Source: CAMPJU01 sp046566095
GTDB lineage: Bacteria > Pseudomonadota > Gammaproteobacteria > Xanthomonadales > Xanthomonadaceae
Direction: 5' to 3'
Assembly: GCA_046566095.1 (NCBI GenBank)
Contig: JBKHXI010000149.1
Span: forward strand, 1-14,587
Length of the DNA: 14,587 nucleotides
Each line of letters opens with the position of its first letter. Within the stretch, counting starts at the first letter, position 1. The translations under genes and the position numbers were made by a program. The notes under the pieces were generated by a model that saw only the letters and a list, made by a program, of their open reading frames with translations, had not been told where the DNA came from and ran no database searches. Shown in pieces: positions 8,180-14,587 of the stretch.

Positions 8180-9355
8180 ATGCCCCCGATCCCATTTCGC
8201 CACCCCCGTCGTGCCGCCGTTGCCGCGGCACGCGCCGCCGCAGGCCGGGACCGCGCCCCGGCATCGTCGCGGGCCCTGCGGGCCGCGCGGTTCGTCCTGG
8301 TCCTGGCCATCGCCGGGCTGAGCCTGGCCGGCGGCCAGGCCTGGGCGCAGCGGGTCGAGGGCGCGCGGGCGTCCGCCAGCGGGATGTACGAGGCCGAGGT
8401 CGCGGTCAACAGCCAGACCGACGCCGAGCGCCGGGCCGGTTTCGCGCGCGCGCTGGCCCAGGTGCTGGCCAAGATCTCCGGCGACCGCGGCGCCGCCGGC
8501 AAGCCGGGCGTGGCCGAGGAACTGCGCAACGCCGCCGATTACGTGCGCAGCTACGACTACCGCCAGGACGAGGGCGTGTCCGCCGGCGGCGCGCCGCGCT
8601 ACACCACCACCCTGGTGGTGCGCTTCGACCCGGAGGCGGTGAACCAGATGGCCGGCGCCCTGGGCGTGCCGGTGTGGCCGGAACCGCGGCCCAAGCCGGT
8701 GCTGTGGCTGGCGATCGACGACGGCAGCGGCCCGCGCCTGGTCGGCGCGCGCCAGAACAACGTCGCCCGACCGATCATCGACCGTGCCGTGGCCCGCGGC
8801 TACCGGCTGGGCCTGCCGCAGGGCAATGCCGCCGAGCAGGCGGTGGTCGGGGCGATCTGGCGCGGCGACACCGCTGCGATCGCGCGCGCCTCGGCGCGCT
8901 ACAAGCCGGACATGCAGCTGGTCGGCAAGCTGTACCGCCACGACGGCGGCTGGAAGTCGGACTGGATCTTCGTCGACGGCGGCCGGGTGCTGTCGCAGTG
9001 GTCGGCCGAGCAGCGCGACGCGCGCCAGGCGCTGGCCTCCGGCGCCGACGGCGCTGCGGACGCGCTTTCGCGCCGCTACGCCAAGGCGCCGCCCGACACC
9101 GGCCCGGCGGGCGACTACCGGGTGGTCTTCACCGGCATCCGCGGCAGCGAGGACTATCTGCGGCTGTCGGCCTACCTGCAGGGACTGGCGGTGGTGCGCG
9201 GGATCACGCCGCTGCGGGCCGCGCCGGATCAGCTGGAGCTGGAGCTGAGCCTGAGCACCGGGCTTTCGGGGCTGCGCCGGATGGCCGCGCGCGGCGGGGT
9301 GATCGAACCGGTCGAGGCCGAGGGCGAAGGCCCGGCCCGCTACCGGCTGCGCTGA
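8180..9355 (+). CDS. DUF2066 domain exported protein
   Basis: A 391-residue protein of the DUF2066 family, whose function is not established. From the ATG at 8180 (GGACGGAAGG just upstream) there is an unusually long arginine/alanine-rich leader of about 36 residues, then a hydrophobic segment FVLVLAIAGLSLAGG (38-52) and a probable signal cleavage after AWA (56). The domain follows: MYEAEVAVNSQTDAERRAGF (69-88), ALAQVLAKISGDR (91-103), and RNAADYVRSYDYRQDE (116-131), then a strand-rich region with LVVRFDPEAVNQ and GVPVWPEPRP. No catalytic residues stand out. I see no better internal start codon just before the hydrophobic core, so the long leader may be real or the start may be a rare codon. 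It is the first gene of a plus-strand unit with the AI-2E family gene and hda, an order I recall from other gammaproteobacteria. Confidence 0.85.
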   Translation: MPPIPFRHPRRAAVAAARAAAGRDRAPASSRALRAARFVLVLAIAGLSLAGGQAWAQRVEGARASASGMYEAEVAVNSQTDAERRAGFARALAQVLAKISGDRGAAGKPGVAEELRNAADYVRSYDYRQDEGVSAGGAPRYTTTLVVRFDPEAVNQMAGALGVPVWPEPRPKPVLWLAIDDGSGPRLVGARQNNVARPIIDRAVARGYRLGLPQGNAAEQAVVGAIWRGDTAAIARASARYKPDMQLVGKLYRHDGGWKSDWIFVDGGRVLSQWSAEQRDARQALASGADGAADALSRRYAKAPPDTGPAGDYRVVFTGIRGSEDYLRLSAYLQGLAVVRGITPLRAAPDQLELELSLSTGLSGLRRMAARGGVIEPVEAEGEGPARYRLR

Positions 9356-9378
9356 GCGGGCGCGGCCGGCCGCACGCC

Positions 9379-10554
9379 ATGGACGCCCGGGCCCTGGACG
9401 ACATCGCCAAGTTCCTGCGCCGCCTGCAGTGGATCGCGGTCGTGCTGGCCCTGCTGTGGGTGGCCTGGCTGCTGGCGCCGGTGCTGACCCCGTTCGTGCT
9501 GGCGGCGCTGCTCGGCTGGCTCGGGGATCCGCTGGTCGACCGCCTGCAGGCGCGCGGCCGCTCGCGCTCGACCGCGGTGCTGCTGGTGTTCAGCGCCATG
9601 CTGCTGGTGCTGCTGGTCGGGCTGGTGCTGCTGGTGCCGATGGTCGAGCGCCAGGTGGTGACCCTGATCGAATCGCTGCCGCGCTACCGGGACTGGTTCA
9701 CGGGCACGGTGGTGCCCTGGTTCGAGTCGCGGACCGGCCTGGACGTGGGCGACTGGCTGGATCCGGCGCGGCTGTTCGAACTGCTGCAGCGGCACTGGGA
9801 GGAGGCCGGCGGCGCCGCCACCACCCTGCTCGGTTACCTCTCGCGCTCGGGCGTGATGGTGATGATCTGGGTGGTCAACCTGGTGCTGCTGCCGATCCTG
9901 ACCTACTTCTTCCTGCGCGACTGGGACGTGTTCGTGGAGCGGGTCGCCGCCCTGGTCCCGCGCGACAAGGTCGAGGTGGTCGGGCGCCTGGCGCGCGAAT
10001 CGGACGCGATGCTCGGCGGCTTCCTGCGCGGCCAGTTCCTGGTGATGCTGTGCATGGGCGTGTTCTACGCGATCGGCCTGCGCCTGGTCGGCCTGGACCT
10101 GGGCATTCTGATCGGCATCGTCGCCGGACTGCTGACCTTCATCCCCTACGTCGGCCCGGCCGCGGTGCTGGTGCTGGGCGGGATCGGCGCGCTGGTGCAG
10201 TACGGCGACTGGCAGCACCTGGCGGGCGTGGTCGCGGTCTGGGGCGTCGGCCAGCTGATCGAGAGCTACTGGCTCACGCCGAAGCTGGTCGGCGACCGCA
10301 TCGGCCTGCATCCGATGGCGGTGATCTTCGCGGTGCTGGCCGGCGGCCAGCTGTTCGGCTTCCTCGGCATGCTGCTGGCGCTGCCGGTGGCGGCGCTGGC
10401 GAACGTGATGCTGCGCTACGCGCACGAACGCTACACCCGCAGCCGGCTGTACGCGGGGGCGCGCCCCGAGGTCATGCTGGACGCCTACCTCGACGCCGAA
10501 CCGGACCGGACGGCGGGCGCGGCCGCGAAGGACGCGCCGGCAGCGCAGCGGTGA
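9379..10554 (+). CDS. AI-2E / PerM family inner-membrane protein
   Basis: A 391-residue polytopic protein of the AI-2E transporter (UPF0118) family. Members have been linked to autoinducer-2 export or to sodium/proton antiport, but the substrate here cannot be read from sequence. Hydrophobic segments lie at about 17-50 (two helices), 65-87, a pair around residues 160-180 (MVMIWVVNLVLLPILTYFFL), and four more in the C-terminal half. A soluble stretch between about 90 and 150 contains ERQVVTLIESLPRYRDWF. Typical family motifs are GLLTFIPYVGPAAVLVLGG, then ESYWLTPKLVGDRIGLHP and FGFLGMLLALPVAA near the C terminus. The ATG is 23 bases after the DUF2066 stop, and the stop overlaps the hda GTG by four bases (GTGA), so coupling to hda is likely. 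The same frame is open far upstream but that region is antisense to purM and non-coding here. Confidence 0.92.
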   Translation: MDARALDDIAKFLRRLQWIAVVLALLWVAWLLAPVLTPFVLAALLGWLGDPLVDRLQARGRSRSTAVLLVFSAMLLVLLVGLVLLVPMVERQVVTLIESLPRYRDWFTGTVVPWFESRTGLDVGDWLDPARLFELLQRHWEEAGGAATTLLGYLSRSGVMVMIWVVNLVLLPILTYFFLRDWDVFVERVAALVPRDKVEVVGRLARESDAMLGGFLRGQFLVMLCMGVFYAIGLRLVGLDLGILIGIVAGLLTFIPYVGPAAVLVLGGIGALVQYGDWQHLAGVVAVWGVGQLIESYWLTPKLVGDRIGLHPMAVIFAVLAGGQLFGFLGMLLALPVAALANVMLRYAHERYTRSRLYAGARPEVMLDAYLDAEPDRTAGAAAKDAPAAQR

Positions 10555-11303
10555 GCGGAATGGCGCCCGGCGCGGACGGACCGGCGGCGCGGCGGTCCGG
10601 GGCGGCGCAGCTGCCGCTGGCCTTCCGCTGCCCGCCCGACCAGCGCCTGGAAGCCTACCTGCGCGCGCCGGCCGGCGCGATCGGCCTGCTGCGCGCGCTG
10701 GCGCGGGGCGAGGCCGGGGACTGGCCGTACCTGGCCGGTGTGTCCGGCACCGGCAAGACCCATCTGGCGCTGGCCGTCTGCGCCGAGGCGCAGGCGGCCG
10801 GCCGCAGCGCCGCCTATCTGCCGCTGGCCGCGGCCGCCGGGCGGGTGCGCGAGGCGCTGCAGGCCCGGGAAGCGCAGCAGCTGCTGGCGCTGGACGGGGT
10901 CGAGGCGCTGGCCGGGCGCCGCGACGACGAGCTTGCGCTGTTCGAGTTCCACAACCGCGCCCGGGCCGCGGGCGTGGCGGTCCTGTACACCGCCGCCGCA
11001 GCGCCGGACGCGCTGCCGCTGGCGCTGCCGGACCTGCGCTCGCGGCTGGCGCAGTGCACCCGGATCGTGCTGGCACCGCTCGACGACGAGGGCCGCCGCG
11101 AGGTGCTCCGGGACCGCGCGCGCCGGCGCGGCCTGGTGCTGGAGTCCGGCGCGCTGGACTGGCTGCTGCGCCACCGCGGGCGCGACCTGGCCGGTTTGAC
11201 CGCGGCGCTGGACCGGCTCGACCGCGCATCGCTGGCGGCCCAGCGCCGCGTCACCCTGCCGTTCCTGCGCGAGGTGCTGGAGGACGGGGGCGCGCGCCCC
11301 TAG
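10551..11303 (+). CDS. hda: DnaA regulatory inactivator Hda
   Basis: Hda, bound to the replicative sliding clamp, stimulates hydrolysis of DnaA-ATP and so prevents re-initiation of replication. The 250-residue product has an N-terminal clamp-binding motif QLPL (20-23), followed by AFRCPPDQRLEAYL. It has a DnaA-like AAA+ domain with Walker A GVSGTGKTH (63-71), a Walker B-like LLALDGVEAL (111-120), a DDELALFEFHNR block (125-136), and the box VII PDLRSRLAQC with the probable arginine finger R165. There is no C-terminal DNA-binding domain as in DnaA, which settles the identity. The GTG start overlaps the preceding stop by four bases; an ATG three codons later (10560) is an alternative. The stop overlaps the convergent murU stop. 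The protein is alanine-rich and slightly longer at the N terminus than E. coli Hda. Confidence 0.93.
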   Translation: MSGMAPGADGPAARRSGAAQLPLAFRCPPDQRLEAYLRAPAGAIGLLRALARGEAGDWPYLAGVSGTGKTHLALAVCAEAQAAGRSAAYLPLAAAAGRVREALQAREAQQLLALDGVEALAGRRDDELALFEFHNRARAAGVAVLYTAAAAPDALPLALPDLRSRLAQCTRIVLAPLDDEGRREVLRDRARRRGLVLESGALDWLLRHRGRDLAGLTAALDRLDRASLAAQRRVTLPFLREVLEDGGARP

Positions 11304-12025
11304 TCCGCGCGGCGCAGCTGGGCGTCCAGCGCCGCCAGGCGCTCGGGGGTGCCGACGTCGGTCCAGCGCCCGCGATGGCGTTCGCCGGTCGCCGCGCCGC
11401 GGCCGGCCGCGGCGTACAGCAGCGGGGCCAGCGGGAAGCGCGGCGGGACCTGGCGTGCGCCCGGGGTGTCGCCGATCACTTCGCGCCAGCCGTCCAGGAT
11501 CGCCGGCCGGTACAGGCCGATGCCGGAGAAGGTCAGGCGCGGTGCGGCGTCGTCGTCGGCCAGCGCGCCGTCGGCGTGCAGGGCGAAGTCGCCACGCGGG
11601 TGGTGCGGCGGGTTGTCGACCAGCACCAGGTGGGCGATGCCGCGCGGCGCGGCCGGCAGCGCCGCCAGGTCGTAGTCGGTCCAGATGTCGCCGTTGACCG
11701 CCAGGAACGGCGCCTGCGGATCGGCGGCATCGCGCAGCAGCGGCAGCGCCTGCAGCATGCCGCCGCCGGTTTCCAGGGGCGTGGCGCCTTCGTACGAATA
11801 GTGCAGGCGCAGGCCCCAGTGCGCGCCGTCGCCGAGCGCGGCGGGGAAGCGGTCGGCCAGCCAGGAAGTGTTGACCACGACCTCGCGCACGCCGAGCGCG
11901 GCGAGCTTCTCCAGGTGCCAGGCGATCAGCGGCCGGCCGCCGGCCTCCAGCAGCGGCTTGGGCGTGCGCCCGGTCAGCGGCCGCATGCGCTCGCCGAGGC
12001 CGGCGGCGAAGACCAGGGCCCTCAT
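11300..12025 (-). CDS. murU: N-acetylmuramate alpha-1-phosphate uridylyltransferase MurU
   Basis: MurU converts MurNAc-1-phosphate and UTP to UDP-MurNAc, the last step of the AmgK-MurU peptidoglycan recycling route described in Pseudomonas. The 241-residue product has the nucleotidyltransferase signature FAAGLGERMRPLT (6-18) with K23 in TPKPLL, LETGGGMLQALPLL (84-97), the metal-binding VNGDIWTDYDL (110-120), HLVLVDNPPHHPRGDF (132-147), LTFSGIGLYRP (164-174) and a C-terminal RGRWTDVGTPERLAAL (218-233). These agree closely with the P. putida enzyme as I remember it, with about 15 extra residues around 178-195. The ATG lies 10 bases after the amgK stop, with GAGGG provided by the overlapping repeat, so the two are co-transcribed. 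Glucose-1-phosphate thymidylyl- and uridylyltransferases share the fold, but the partner gene and the NPPHH block favour MurU. Confidence 0.93.
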   Translation of the reverse strand: MRALVFAAGLGERMRPLTGRTPKPLLEAGGRPLIAWHLEKLAALGVREVVVNTSWLADRFPAALGDGAHWGLRLHYSYEGATPLETGGGMLQALPLLRDAADPQAPFLAVNGDIWTDYDLAALPAAPRGIAHLVLVDNPPHHPRGDFALHADGALADDDAAPRLTFSGIGLYRPAILDGWREVIGDTPGARQVPPRFPLAPLLYAAAGRGAATGERHRGRWTDVGTPERLAALDAQLRRAD

Positions 12026-12043
12026 GCCGCCGCCCTCATGCCG
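12018..12043 (-). repeat. 12-bp direct repeat at the amgK stop / murU start junction
   Basis: On the minus strand CGGCATGAGGGC occurs twice, at 12043-12032 and 12029-12018, fourteen bases apart. The first copy holds the amgK stop (ATGA overlap), the second the true murU start. Starting at the first ATG gives only five codons (MRAAA) before a stop. The first copy also supplies the GAGGG that acts as the murU ribosome-binding site. Confidence 0.7.
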
Positions 12044-13070
12044 GCTGGGCCTGCGCCATCGCCGGCCGGACCCGGGCGTCGATCAGCGCGCCGAGCGCGG
12101 TCAGCTCCGGATACTTCGGCAGCACTTCGTCCAGGTAGCCGAGGAAACGCGGCACGTCGGCCAGGTAGCCGGGCTTGCCGTCGCGGTGGCGCAGGCGGGC
12201 GAAGATGCCGATGACCTTGAGGTGGCGCTGCACGCCGATCCAGTCGAGGTCGCGCTCGAAGCGTTGCCAATCGGGCACGGGCAGCCCGGCGGCGCGGGCG
12301 CGGGCGTGGTAGTCGCGCAGCCAGCGTTCGACGTCGGCCTGCGGCCAGCTGAGGAAGGCGTCCTTGAACAGGCACAGCGGATCGTAGGCGAGCGGGCCGC
12401 GCACCGCATCCTGGAAGTCGAGCACCGCCGGGCCGTCGTCGACCGGCATCAGGTTGCGCGGCATGAAGTCGCGGTGCACCAGCACCCGCGGCTGGGCCAA
12501 GGCGGCGTCGACCAGCCGCCGGTAGACGCCTTCGAGCGTTTCCAGCGCCGCGCAGTCCAGCGCCAGGCCGAGGTGGCGGCCCAGGAACCATTCGTCGAAC
12601 AGCCGCAGTTCGCGGGTGAGCAGGGCCGCGTCGTAATCCGGCAGGTCGTCGGGCGGGGCGATCGCCTGCAGCCGCAGCAGCTGGCCGACGGCGGCCTCGA
12701 ACACCGCGTCGGGCCGGGCATCGCCGGCGGCCAGCGCCTGCAGGCAGGTCGCCGCGCCGAGGTCCTCGAGCAGCAGGAAGCCGGCTTGGACGTCGCGCGC
12801 CAGGACCCGCGGCACGCGCACCCCGCCGGCATCCAGCAGGTCGCGGATCCGCAGCCAGGGGCGCACGTCCTCCAGCGCCGGCGGCGAGTCCATCAGCACC
12901 AGGCTGCCGCCGTCGCCGCGGCGCGCGCGCCAGTAGCTGCGGAAGCCGGCGTCGGCGCTGGCGCGCTCGAGCGCGAGCGCGGGATCGCCGGCGGTGGCGC
13001 GCGCCCAGCGCAGGCGCGCCCCGGCGCGTTCGCGCTCGGCGGGGCGGGAGGAAGTGCTCGGTTCGGTCAT
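12036..13070 (-). CDS. amgK: Cell-wall sugar kinase AmgK (N-acetylmuramate/N-acetylglucosamine 1-kinase)
   Basis: AmgK phosphorylates MurNAc (and GlcNAc) at the anomeric carbon with ATP, feeding MurU. The 344-residue product belongs to the aminoglycoside phosphotransferase-like kinases. Visible features are DAGFRSYWRAR (40-50), LVLMDSPPALEDVRPWL (57-73), a hinge-like RVLARDVQAGFLLLEDLG (88-105), the catalytic loop VLVHRDFMPRNL (196-207; D201 and N206 by family analogy), and the metal-binding LDFQDAVRGPLAYDP (217-231). The C terminus has RHLKVIGIFARLRHRDGKPGYL (split at 282-303), a block I associate with AmgK and its close relatives. Residues 1-30 are low-complexity. The ATG at 13070 fits the start of homology; the gene diverges from manC across 72 bases. 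Other aminoglycoside-kinase-like enzymes share the fold, but linkage to murU makes AmgK the best reading. Confidence 0.93.
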   Translation of the reverse strand: MTEPSTSSRPAERERAGARLRWARATAGDPALALERASADAGFRSYWRARRGDGGSLVLMDSPPALEDVRPWLRIRDLLDAGGVRVPRVLARDVQAGFLLLEDLGAATCLQALAAGDARPDAVFEAAVGQLLRLQAIAPPDDLPDYDAALLTRELRLFDEWFLGRHLGLALDCAALETLEGVYRRLVDAALAQPRVLVHRDFMPRNLMPVDDGPAVLDFQDAVRGPLAYDPLCLFKDAFLSWPQADVERWLRDYHARARAAGLPVPDWQRFERDLDWIGVQRHLKVIGIFARLRHRDGKPGYLADVPRFLGYLDEVLPKYPELTALGALIDARVRPAMAQAQPA

Positions 13071-13080
13071 GCGGGCTCCG

Positions 13081-13096
13081 GCCGGCGGGCGCCGGC
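13081..13096. repeat. 7-bp perfect inverted repeat in the amgK-manC divergent gap
   Basis: GCCGGCG and CGCCGGC face each other across two bases, 10 bases upstream of the amgK ATG. It could form a small hairpin in the amgK leader or be an operator, but in DNA this GC-rich such a match can arise by chance. Confidence 0.3.
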
Positions 13097-13107
13097 AGCG
13101 CACAGGG

Positions 13108-13113
13108 TAAACT
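13108..13113 (+). promoter_or_regulatory. Candidate -10 box for manC
   Basis: TAAACT, within GGTAAACT, matches four of six -10 consensus positions. A start near 13120 would give a leader of about 23 bases to the ATG at 13143 and would place the earlier in-frame ATG at 13128 almost at the 5' end. No good -35 hexamer is present. Confidence 0.25.
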
Positions 13114-13142
13114 CGCCGGTCGAACGGATGCGAGGACATTCG

Positions 13143-14573
13143 ATGGCTCAGGGGCGCTCCATGCCGCAGAAATCCATGCTGCAGCCCGTGCTGCTCTCCG
13201 GCGGCTCCGGGACCCGGCTGTGGCCGCTCTCGCGCGAGGCCTACCCGAAGCAGTTCCTGCCCCTGGTCGGCGCCGACACGATGCTGCAGGCGACCTGGCG
13301 GCGGGTGGCGAATCTCGCCGGTGCCGCGCCGATCGTGGTCGCCAACGAGGAACACCGGTTCCTGGTGGCCGAACAGCTGCGCCAGGCCGGCGCGCCGACC
13401 CCGGCGATCGTGCTCGAACCGGCCGGGCGCAACACCGCGCCGGCCATCGCCGCCGCGGCGCTGCAGGCGCTGGCCGGCGGCGGCGACCCGGTACTGCTGG
13501 TGCTGCCTTCCGACCACGTGGTGCGCGATGTCGCCGGCTTCCAGGCGGCGGTGCGCGCGGCGCTGCCGGCCGCCGAAGGCGGCGCCCTGGTGACGTTCGG
13601 CATCGTGCCGGACGCGCCGGAAACCGGTTTCGGCTACATCCAGGCCGCGACCGGCGAGGGGCTGCGGCCGGTGGCGCGCTTCGTCGAGAAGCCGGACGCG
13701 GCCACCGCGCAGGCCTGGCTGGACGAGGGCGGCTACTACTGGAACAGCGGCATGTTCCTGCTGCGCGCCTCGCGCTACCTGGAGGAACTGGCGCGGCACC
13801 GGCCGGACATCCTGGCTGCGGTGCGCGCCGCGTTCGCCGGCGCCGCCCGCGACGGCGATTTCATCCGGCTCGAAGGCGAGGCCTTCGCCGCGTGCCCGCC
13901 CGATTCGATCGACTACGCGGTGATGGAGCGCACCGACGCTGCGATGGTGCTGCCGGTGGACATCGGCTGGAGCGACGTGGGTTCGTGGTCGGCGCTGTGG
14001 GATGTGGCCGAACGCGACGCCGACGGCAATGCCCACCATGGCGACGTGATCGCGGTCGACAGCCACGACAACTATGCCTATGCCACGCGGCTGGTGGCGC
14101 TGGTCGGCATCGACGACGTGGTCGTGGTCGAGACCGACGATGCGGTGCTGGTCGCGCGCAAGGACCGGGTGCAGCAGGTCAAGGAGGTGGTCGCGCGGCT
14201 GAAGTCGGACTACCGCAGCCAGGCGGTGCTGCACCGCGAGGTGCACCGGCCCTGGGGCAGCTACGATTCGGTCGACGTCGGCGACGGCTTCCAGGTCAAG
14301 CGGATCAAGGTCAAGCCCGGCGGCCGGCTGTCGCTGCAGTCGCACACCCGCCGCGCCGAGCACTGGATCGTGGTCCGCGGCAGCGCCCGGGTGACCCGCG
14401 ACGACGAGGTCTTCGAACTGCACGCCAACCAGTCGACCTACATCCCGATCGGCGCCAGGCACCGGCTGGAGAATCCGGGCAGCCAGACCCTCGAGCTGAT
14501 CGAGGTGCAGTCCGGCGACTACCTGGGCGAGGACGACATCGTGCGGTACGAGGACGTCTACGGGCGCAGCTAG
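13143..14573 (+). CDS. manC: Bifunctional mannose-1-phosphate guanylyltransferase / mannose-6-phosphate isomerase (ManC/XanB type)
   Basis: This enzyme type makes GDP-mannose and, in its bifunctional form, also interconverts fructose-6- and mannose-6-phosphate, feeding exopolysaccharide and LPS. The 476-residue product is close to Xanthomonas XanB (about 467). The N-terminal pyrophosphorylase domain has LLSGGSGTRLWPLSREAYPK (17-36), ILEPAGRNTAP-like VLEPAGRNTAP (90-100), LPSDHVV (121-127), FVEKPD (180-185), YYWNSGMFL (198-206) and DIGWSDVGSW (273-282). The C-terminal cupin isomerase domain has HRPWGSYDSVD (368-378), the metal-site pattern LQSHTRRAEHWIVVRG (398-413) and IPIGARHRLEN (435-445). 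I chose the ATG at 13143 for its GAGG seven bases upstream; ATGs at 13128 and 13161 are possible. The frame remains open through the antisense of amgK, which is not coding. It diverges from amgK. Confidence 0.95.
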   Translation: MAQGRSMPQKSMLQPVLLSGGSGTRLWPLSREAYPKQFLPLVGADTMLQATWRRVANLAGAAPIVVANEEHRFLVAEQLRQAGAPTPAIVLEPAGRNTAPAIAAAALQALAGGGDPVLLVLPSDHVVRDVAGFQAAVRAALPAAEGGALVTFGIVPDAPETGFGYIQAATGEGLRPVARFVEKPDAATAQAWLDEGGYYWNSGMFLLRASRYLEELARHRPDILAAVRAAFAGAARDGDFIRLEGEAFAACPPDSIDYAVMERTDAAMVLPVDIGWSDVGSWSALWDVAERDADGNAHHGDVIAVDSHDNYAYATRLVALVGIDDVVVVETDDAVLVARKDRVQQVKEVVARLKSDYRSQAVLHREVHRPWGSYDSVDVGDGFQVKRIKVKPGGRLSLQSHTRRAEHWIVVRGSARVTRDDEVFELHANQSTYIPIGARHRLENPGSQTLELIEVQSGDYLGEDDIVRYEDVYGRS

Positions 14574-14578
14574 GAGGT
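14572..14578 (+). promoter_or_regulatory. Strong ribosome-binding site overlapping the manC stop
   Basis: AGGAGGT begins inside the manC TAG stop codon. It is a near-perfect anti-16S match and implies a plus-strand gene starting at or just beyond the right edge, translationally close to manC. Phosphomannomutase (XanA/ManB type) is a reasonable guess from GDP-mannose operons but cannot be seen here. Confidence 0.6.
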
Positions 14579-14587
14579 CGCGCCCGG

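Noticed and set aside
6970..10554. A 1194-codon plus-strand open frame ending with the AI-2E family gene
   Set aside because: Only the part from 9379 is coding. Upstream it runs antisense to purM and out of frame with DUF2066, with Arg/His/Gln/Gly/Ala-rich shadow composition typical of high-GC DNA.
11868..13142. Upstream extension of the manC frame (open for about 1.3 kb)
   Set aside because: It is antisense to amgK, which has full kinase motifs. The extension has low-complexity composition and no pyrophosphorylase homology.
13071..14462. Minus-strand extension of the amgK frame across manC
   Set aside because: It is the antisense of manC, rich in His/Gln/Arg/Ala, and precedes the clear AmgK start at 13070.

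Overview
The window is very GC-rich and consists almost entirely of conserved chromosomal genes. The gene content and order suggest a gammaproteobacterium of the Xanthomonadaceae/Lysobacteraceae group (Lysobacter, Luteimonas, Xanthomonas relatives). The clues are kdsD/ibaG/murA, purM-purN beside DUF2066/AI-2E/hda, an amgK-murU cell-wall recycling pair, and a XanB/ManC-type bifunctional enzyme. The taxonomic call is inference from remembered family sequences; no search was run. I see no tRNA, rRNA, CRISPR array, transposase or phage gene.

Layout, left to right. (1) 1-926, minus: kdsD (Kdo precursor synthesis for LPS), cut by the left edge. (2) 1002-4155, plus: ibaG (BolA family), a secreted DUF4034/TPR-like protein with lower GC than its neighbours, then murA, the first committed enzyme of peptidoglycan synthesis. 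(3) 4174-4239: a 28-bp imperfect inverted repeat between convergent gene blocks. (4) 7956-4297, minus: purM, a small three-helix membrane protein, purN, and two tandem, clearly homologous DUF3108 secreted proteins, closely packed like an operon. (5) 8180-11303, plus: DUF2066 exported protein, AI-2E/PerM-type membrane protein, and hda (replication-initiation control). (6) 13070-11300, minus: amgK and murU, the kinase and uridylyltransferase that turn recycled MurNAc into UDP-MurNAc. (7) 13143-14573, plus: manC/xanB, making GDP-mannose for surface polysaccharide, followed by a strong Shine-Dalgarno sequence that points to another gene just past the right edge.

Functionally the window is dominated by the cell envelope (Kdo, UDP-MurNAc by both the de novo and recycling routes, GDP-mannose), with purine synthesis and DnaA control added. 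The de novo (murA) and salvage (amgK-murU) routes converge on UDP-MurNAc. In Pseudomonas the salvage route lowers sensitivity to the MurA inhibitor fosfomycin, so this organism may behave alike.

I did not find a convincing undescribed system. The least explained items are the lower-GC DUF4034 gene set between ibaG and murA, the tandem DUF3108 pair, the small membrane protein between purM and purN, and the inverted repeat at 4174-4239.
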